Positions 12,967-16,746 of a stretch of 16,746 nucleotides of DNA are shown piece by piece. Source of the stretch: an uncultured cyanobacterium (GTDB lineage: Bacteria > Cyanobacteriota > Vampirovibrionia > Gastranaerophilales > Gastranaerophilaceae); NCBI GenBank assembly GCA_902495705.1, contig CABUXT010000038.1:1-16746 (forward strand), read 5' to 3'. Made by a program: the position numbers and the translations under genes. The notes under the pieces are model-generated. The model had not been told where the DNA came from. It ran no database searches and was given only the letters and a program-made list of their open reading frames with translations. The stretch's first letter is position 1; the number at the start of each line of letters is the position of its first letter.

Positions 12967-13632
12967 ATGGTTGATTTAAAATACATCGGACACAGTGCGT
13001 TTCAAATTACAAATGGCGACAAAGCTGTTTTGATTGACCCATTAGTTTCAATCAATGAAAAATACGATTGGCACAAAGAACCGATTACTGATATATTGTT
13101 GACTCATGCGCATTGTGACCATGTAGGTCAAGCACTGGAAATCGCAAAAGAAAAAGATATCGAAATTACTGCAGTTGCGGAACTTGCAGGATATTGCAAA
13201 CAAGAGGGTGCAAAATCAAAATCAATCGGCTTAGGTGCTTGGATTAATTTTTCTTGGGGTAAAGCTGTATTTTTACCTGCATTTCACTCAAGTTCACTAC
13301 CTGATGGAAGATATGGCGGATGCGCAGCAAGCATTTTGTTAGACGTTGACGGTGTTAGAATTTACCACGCAGGTGACACTTGTTTGACTAGCGAAATGAA
13401 AACTATCAAAGAATTGTATGCTCCACAAATCGCATTGTTACCAATCGGTGGTAACTATACAATGGATGTTGAACATGCTGCTATGGCTGCAAAATGGCTT
13501 GGGGCAAGAACAGTTATCCCTATGCATTATGGAACATTCCCTGAAATTCAAGCGGATTTGGAAAGATTTGCAAAACTTATTGCTTACGGCAACACAGCAT
13601 GCCAAATCTTGAATCCTGCTGAAATCAAGTAA
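12967..13632 (+). CDS. Metallo-beta-lactamase-fold hydrolase (UPF0173/UlaG-like)
   Basis: The 221-residue protein has the metal-binding motif THAHCDH (His47, His49, Asp51, His52), preceded by the strand VLIDPLVSIN. Further ligands are expected in LPAFHSSS, IYHAGDT and IPMHYGTF, which appear in the order typical of the UPF0173 metal-dependent hydrolases related to UlaG. The family binds two metal ions and hydrolyses small substrates; the natural substrate of this clade is not known to me. GGGGAG lies 6 nt before the ATG. It diverges from ribD with 73 bp between starts, and gshB follows after 22 bp, so the two probably form one operon. Confidence 0.9.
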   Translation: MVDLKYIGHSAFQITNGDKAVLIDPLVSINEKYDWHKEPITDILLTHAHCDHVGQALEIAKEKDIEITAVAELAGYCKQEGAKSKSIGLGAWINFSWGKAVFLPAFHSSSLPDGRYGGCAASILLDVDGVRIYHAGDTCLTSEMKTIKELYAPQIALLPIGGNYTMDVEHAAMAAKWLGARTVIPMHYGTFPEIQADLERFAKLIAYGNTACQILNPAEIK

Positions 13633-13654
13633 TAAAATTTAGATAAGAGGTATT

Positions 13655-14641
13655 ATGAACGATATTTTATTTGTTATAGACAGATTAGAGTTGAAGTATT
13701 TTGAGTTTAACAAACTTGTTACTAATTTTTGGATGATTAAAAGTTTGTTAGACCGAGGTCAAAATGTGTATATTACAACGATTGACATGCTCAAACTCAA
13801 ATCGTCTATAGCTTATACCTCTTGCTACAAATCTTTTGTGAAAGATAATGATATTTTTTATGACAAAAATGATTTGCGCGCAATAAAAATCAATGACTTT
13901 GATATGGTGATGTTTCGTCCTGACCCTCCGGTGGATTTGGATTATATCAACGCAACTTATATTTTTGATTTCGTCGACAAAGAAAAAACTCTTGTCATGA
14001 ATGATACTACAGCCGTGCGAAATTTCAACGAAAAATTGCATGCTGTTATGTTCAATGATTTGATGCCAAAAAATATTGTAACTTCATCAAAACAAGATAT
14101 TGTTGAATTTTTGAAAGAAAATGATGAAATTATCTTAAAACCGCTAAATCAATGTTTTGGCGGTGGTGTTATGTATTTGAAATATGGCGATAAAAATACT
14201 GCGGTAATAATTAATTCCATGACGAATAACGGCAAACAATTGATTATGGTGCAAAAGTATATTCCAAAAGCTGTTTACGGTGATAAAAGAGTTTTGATGT
14301 TAGGGGAAGATGTTTTGCCGTATTGTGTCCAAAAAACACCAAGTAATGATGATTTCAAGTTCTGCGAACATAATGATGAGCATGTCAAAAAAGCTGTTTT
14401 AACTGACGAGGAGCGTGAAAAATTCAAACCTGTTGCTAAAAAGCTTAATTCAATGGGGATTGGCATGGTCGGTTTGGATGTAATTGACGGCAAAATTATT
14501 GAGGTTAATGTGACAAGCCCATGCTATTTTATTAAAGAAATTGATAATCATTTTGGTGTGCATATAGAAGATACTATTGCAGATTATTTGTTGAAGACTT
14601 TGGAAAGTCATAAAAATAAAGCAGAAGTAGTTAATATCTAA
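13655..14641 (+). CDS. gshB: Glutathione synthetase-like ATP-grasp ligase
   Basis: The 328-residue protein follows the layout of bacterial GshB: an N-terminal substrate domain with FRPDPPVDLDYINATYIFD and LVMNDTTAVRNFNEKL, then an ATP-grasp domain with IILKPLNQCFGGGVMYL, QKYIPKAVYGDKRVLML, and near the end GMVGLDVIDGKIIEVNVTSP (metal-binding Glu and Asn). GshB joins gamma-glutamylcysteine and glycine using ATP. No gamma-glutamylcysteine ligase is in the window, so the substrate could be a related thiol or peptide, and the symbol rests on family resemblance. AGAGG precedes the ATG. It is downstream of, and probably cotranscribed with, the hydrolase gene. No terminator is visible after it. Confidence 0.8.
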   Translation: MNDILFVIDRLELKYFEFNKLVTNFWMIKSLLDRGQNVYITTIDMLKLKSSIAYTSCYKSFVKDNDIFYDKNDLRAIKINDFDMVMFRPDPPVDLDYINATYIFDFVDKEKTLVMNDTTAVRNFNEKLHAVMFNDLMPKNIVTSSKQDIVEFLKENDEIILKPLNQCFGGGVMYLKYGDKNTAVIINSMTNNGKQLIMVQKYIPKAVYGDKRVLMLGEDVLPYCVQKTPSNDDFKFCEHNDEHVKKAVLTDEEREKFKPVAKKLNSMGIGMVGLDVIDGKIIEVNVTSPCYFIKEIDNHFGVHIEDTIADYLLKTLESHKNKAEVVNI

Positions 14642-14644
14642 AAT

Positions 14645-14673
14645 TTTTCATGTTATGATAATACTGTTATAAT
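14645..14673 (+). promoter_or_regulatory. Promoter of the second prepilin-like gene (extended -10)
   Basis: TTTTCA (14645-14650), a 17-nt spacer and a perfect TATAAT (14668-14673) preceded by TGT (extended -10). The predicted transcript would start about 15 nt before the Shine-Dalgarno at 14681. Confidence 0.6.
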
Positions 14674-14680
14674 TCAAATT

Positions 14681-14736
14681 AAAGGAGTTTATAGATGCTA
14701 AAACTTAACTATAGTGCGAGTTTCGGGGGGGGGTAA
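14681..14736 (+). promoter_or_regulatory. Shine-Dalgarno and ATG joined to a G9 tract (out of frame with pilin)
   Basis: AAAGGAG (14681-14687) is followed 7 nt later by ATG (14695-14697). Translation reads M-L-K-L-N-Y-S-A-S-F-G-G-G and stops at TAA (14734-14736), directly after nine consecutive G (14725-14733). With eight G the frame would continue GGT-AAC into the pilin frame without any further change. This is the layout of a translational phase switch. Confidence 0.7.
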
Positions 14737-15559
14737 CCTTCTTAATGCCTTAAATACTGTAGATTTTCACAATATTAAAAATAAATTTCGTACTATTGAA
14801 CAATGTTCAATTTTTCCATTTTTACACGAAAACAAATACTCTAAAACCTCCAAATTCAGTCATGCTTTCACGTTGGCGGAGGTATTGATTACGTTGGGTA
14901 TTATTGGAGTTGTAGCGGCTATGACAATTCCAACTTTGCAGGCAAAAATTCAAGAAAAAAGGTATACTACGCAGTATAAGAAAATATTTAGTGAGTTGAA
15001 TCAAGCAATGAGACTATTGCAAAATGATGAAAGTCTTCCGTCAACACTTTGCAAAGAGAATGATAGTATATGTTTTAGGGATAAATTAGCAACGAAACTG
15101 AAAGTCTCTCATGTTTGTGATGATGCAGTGCCAAATAAGTGTCAAGGAACATCCGAGTTTTTAGACAAAAAGCAAAACAGTTCTCTTTTTGACCCAAATA
15201 GCGATATGCCAAGCCTTGTTACTCTGAGTGGTTATACTGTTAAGTTTAAATTTAATGATTGTTCAACCGGAGTTTGTGGATATGTGCTGGTTGATACCAA
15301 TAGTATGAGTAAACCAAATGTTATAGGAAAAGATGAGTTTTATCTAATTGCTGCAGATAATCACTTTATCCCTGTATATAAAGGTGATGACAAATTAACT
15401 GATTGTTATAAGGGTTCTGGAATATCTTGCTCCTCTGTAAGAATAAATGGTGGAGGAGCCCAAGCCGGAGGGTCTAAGAACTGTACTTGTGATGCACCTG
15501 ATTATGATACTGAATTTTGTTGTGATGATGACGGTTGTGGTTGTTTTGCTGAGTCGTAA
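14714..15559 (+). CDS. Prepilin-like protein, frame broken or phase-variable at its start
   Basis: The intact frame (281 residues from a GTG at 14714 that has no Shine-Dalgarno) contains SKFSHA followed by FTLAEVLITLGIIGVVAAM from residue 52, the prepilin signature with Ala instead of Gly at the -1 position. A soluble head follows with KPNVIGKDEFYL and a Cys-rich end (CTCDAPDYDTEFCCDDDGCGCF). The proper start is probably the ATG at 14695 with a strong ribosome binding site, which would give 287 residues if the G tract (14725-14733) had eight rather than nine G. The leader before the cleavage site would then be 57 residues, which is long for a prepilin. Its own promoter and terminator flank it. 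Alternatives are a base-calling error in the homopolymer, or a decaying gene. Confidence 0.7.
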   Translation: MRVSGGGNLLNALNTVDFHNIKNKFRTIEQCSIFPFLHENKYSKTSKFSHAFTLAEVLITLGIIGVVAAMTIPTLQAKIQEKRYTTQYKKIFSELNQAMRLLQNDESLPSTLCKENDSICFRDKLATKLKVSHVCDDAVPNKCQGTSEFLDKKQNSSLFDPNSDMPSLVTLSGYTVKFKFNDCSTGVCGYVLVDTNSMSKPNVIGKDEFYLIAADNHFIPVYKGDDKLTDCYKGSGISCSSVRINGGGAQAGGSKNCTCDAPDYDTEFCCDDDGCGCFAES

Positions 15560-15560
15560 C

Positions 15561-15597
15561 AAAAGAGAGATAGTCGTTTGGCTACCTCTCTTTTTTA
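15561..15597 (+). terminator. Bidirectional terminator between the pilin and the orphan gene
   Basis: AAAAGAGAG (15561-15569) and TAG (15571-15573) pair with CTA (15582-15584) and CTCTCTTTT (from 15586), loop TCGTTTGG, with T-runs on both strands. It starts 2 nt after the pilin stop and lies 16 nt from the 3' end of the convergent gene. Confidence 0.85.
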
Positions 15598-15612
15598 ATT
15601 AATAACATCCGT

Positions 15613-16215
15613 CTATCTCAAATAAATAAACAAATCATTAAATGCTGTAGAGAATTTATCACCAGGCATGTAGTTTGCAACTTGTCCAAAAGCATCTTCT
15701 TCATTTGTGATAGCTTTCTCTGCAAATTCATGGATATCCTTACAGCCATAATCTTTTTTAGCGCGTTCAAGTAATCCGTTTAAGGCTTGAATGTCTTGTG
15801 ATTCTGCTTTTTCACCATTTTTAGCTACAGTATCTGCAAAGCTTAAATATGTTTTAGCCAGTTTCATGTCTGATTCATCAGTTTTTGCAAATAGTTGTTT
15901 TAAACTTCTACAATTATTTTCATTTAATACTTCAGTCAAACCGCGTTTAAATGCAGATAATTCTTCTTTACTAAATTCTGTGAAGTGATTTTTTAATTTT
16001 GATGCGATAAAGTTCAAATCGCCTGTCGACAAGTTGGTTAATCTTCCGCTAAATGCTACTTGTGAGCGTCCGCACATTTCTTTTGGTCCGCCTAATTGTT
16101 CAGGCGCTGGTTGCTGAGGTTGAGGGTTTTCAACCGGTGGTTCTGCTGCCTTATGTTGAGGTTTAGCCAATGCGACATTACTCATATTTTGAGCCGAGAT
16201 AGATAAATTTTCCAT
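15613..16215 (-). CDS. Orphan protein with Pro/Gln-rich N-terminal linker
   Basis: The protein has 200 residues and no recognised family. Residues 1-48 are low-complexity and rich in Pro, Gln and Ala (AEPPVENPQPQQPAPEQ). CGRSQVAFSG (49-57) follows, resembling the VSFGG motif of the 745-residue protein. Residues about 60-200 are charged and probably all-helical, with one Cys in NNCRSL and one in GCKDIHEF. There is no signal peptide or membrane segment. AGGAG lies about 7 nt before the ATG. It is monocistronic, convergent with the pilin and divergent from the probable rRNA operon. A disordered tail plus a small helical domain would suit a protein-interaction role, but that is a guess. Confidence 0.7.
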   Translation of the reverse strand: MENLSISAQNMSNVALAKPQHKAAEPPVENPQPQQPAPEQLGGPKEMCGRSQVAFSGRLTNLSTGDLNFIASKLKNHFTEFSKEELSAFKRGLTEVLNENNCRSLKQLFAKTDESDMKLAKTYLSFADTVAKNGEKAESQDIQALNGLLERAKKDYGCKDIHEFAEKAITNEEDAFGQVANYMPGDKFSTAFNDLFIYLR

Positions 16216-16351
16216 AAATACACTCCTATTGCTACACTAATTACACTAAATATTGAAGATATTAATACATGTAATTCCAAAAAATTGCGTTGATAACGCT
16301 CGATATTATCTGTAAAAATCTTCAAATGCCACATATACGTTGATTCTTACT

Positions 16352-16376
16352 TATTTGTAACGAAATATTACGAATA
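16352..16376. promoter_or_regulatory. Near-perfect inverted repeat, possible operator
   Basis: TATTTGTAA (16352-16360) pairs with TTACGAATA (16368-16376) with one T-G pair, around 7 nt. It lies between the divergent orphan gene and the rRNA promoter. Another hairpin, GTGCAGTG with TGCATTGCAC, occupies 16426-16445. The remainder of 16216-16480 shows nothing else I can call. Confidence 0.3.
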
Positions 16377-16536
16377 TAAAATCCAACGCTTGATTTTTAT
16401 TTTTGTTAGGGATAACATAATAAATGTGCAGTGAATGCATTGCACCTCAGAAAATTTTATAAAACCAGATACTTAGAAAGTTATTTATCTAAAAACGAAA
16501 GTTTTATTAAGATTGAAAGAAATTAAAATTTATCCC

Positions 16537-16564
16537 TTGACTTTAAAAGTTTAGGTGATAAGAT
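16537..16564 (+). promoter_or_regulatory. Probable rRNA operon promoter
   Basis: TTGACT (16537-16542), a 16-nt spacer and TAAGAT (16559-16564). The 55 bp before it are very A/T-rich with A and T tracts, like an UP element. The near-consensus -35 and short spacer suit a strong stable-RNA promoter. Confidence 0.65.
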
Positions 16565-16571
16565 AGAAAAG

Positions 16572-16746
16572 CCGACAGAGTTCGGTGAAGGAAACAGTCG
16601 ATAGCGAAGGGATGTATAATCAATAGCGTTGACTCGAAGGTATTCTTTGAACATTGAAAACAGAATAGCTGAAACGAAAGTTGTGACAAACAACAAACTT
16701 GTTAATTCAAAGCAAATGATTCAGAACAAATGAAACGCAAAGCGAA
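16572..16746 (+). other. Probable 5' leader of an rRNA operon (cut by window end)
   Basis: The sequence is non-coding and GC-richer than the flanks, with CCGA (16572-16575) opposite TCGG (16582-16585) and AGTC (16596-16599) opposite GACT (16631-16634). ATTCTTTGAACATTGAAAACAG resembles the boxA-type antitermination stretch that precedes 16S rRNA in many bacteria (quoted parts: TTCTTTGAACATTG and AAAACAG). The 16S gene itself should begin shortly after the window; it is not visible, so the call is an inference. Confidence 0.55.

Overview
The window is AT-rich bacterial chromosome. Two proteins begin with the prepilin-type segment FTLAEVLITLGIIGVVAAM, and several large proteins have no recognisable family. 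Together with strong AAGGAG-type ribosome binding sites and a low-GC translation gene set, this resembles the gut lineage Gastranaerophilales (Melainabacteria/Vampirovibrionia, non-photosynthetic relatives of Cyanobacteria). That placement is an inference from sequence style; no 16S gene is visible. The window ends in what looks like the promoter and leader of an rRNA operon.

Layout. 1-340: intergenic palindromic repeats, including a GC-rich module of about 100 bp that recurs at 10509-10608. 463-729: rpsT (S20) with terminator. 801-1142 (-): DUF486 membrane protein. 1205-1664: tRNA operon with a consensus promoter, tRNA-Thr(UGU), a structured spacer, tRNA-Thr(GGU), tRNA-Tyr(GUA) and a terminator. 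1725-3223: two accessory genes, a DUF6994-like protein (+) and a possible ADP-ribosyltransferase-fold protein (-). 3339-3914 (-): a QueD/PTPS-family protein that lacks the usual catalytic Cys and carries a C-terminal zinc ribbon. 4066-6303: a 745-aa orphan protein. 6361-8288: promoter, structured leader, rpsB, intercistronic hairpin, tsf, terminator. 8386-9273 and 9712-10374: two related proteins with a glycine-zipper segment at each end, separated and followed by repeat clusters. 10827-10994 (-): a 55-aa AbrB-like protein, divergent from a prepilin-like gene (11101-11838). 11835-12893 (-): ribD, convergent with the pilin and sharing stop-codon bases with it; it carries an in-frame G-rich repeat. 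12967-14641: metallo-beta-lactamase-fold hydrolase and a GshB-like glutathione synthetase. 14714-15559: a second prepilin-like gene. 15613-16215 (-): an orphan protein. 16480-16746: probable rRNA promoter and leader.

Most notable observation: the second prepilin-like gene has a good promoter and Shine-Dalgarno in front of an ATG at 14695, but a run of nine G (14725-14733) puts that ATG out of frame with the pilin and gives an immediate stop. Removing one G would fuse the start exactly to the pilin frame. This is the expected layout of a phase-variable surface protein in its OFF state, unless the run is a sequencing error. Other points of interest are the nested intergenic repeats, a four-run G-quadruplex motif inside ribD, candidate RNA structures in the rpsB leader, the rpsB-tsf gap and the tRNA spacer, and the paired glycine-zipper proteins.
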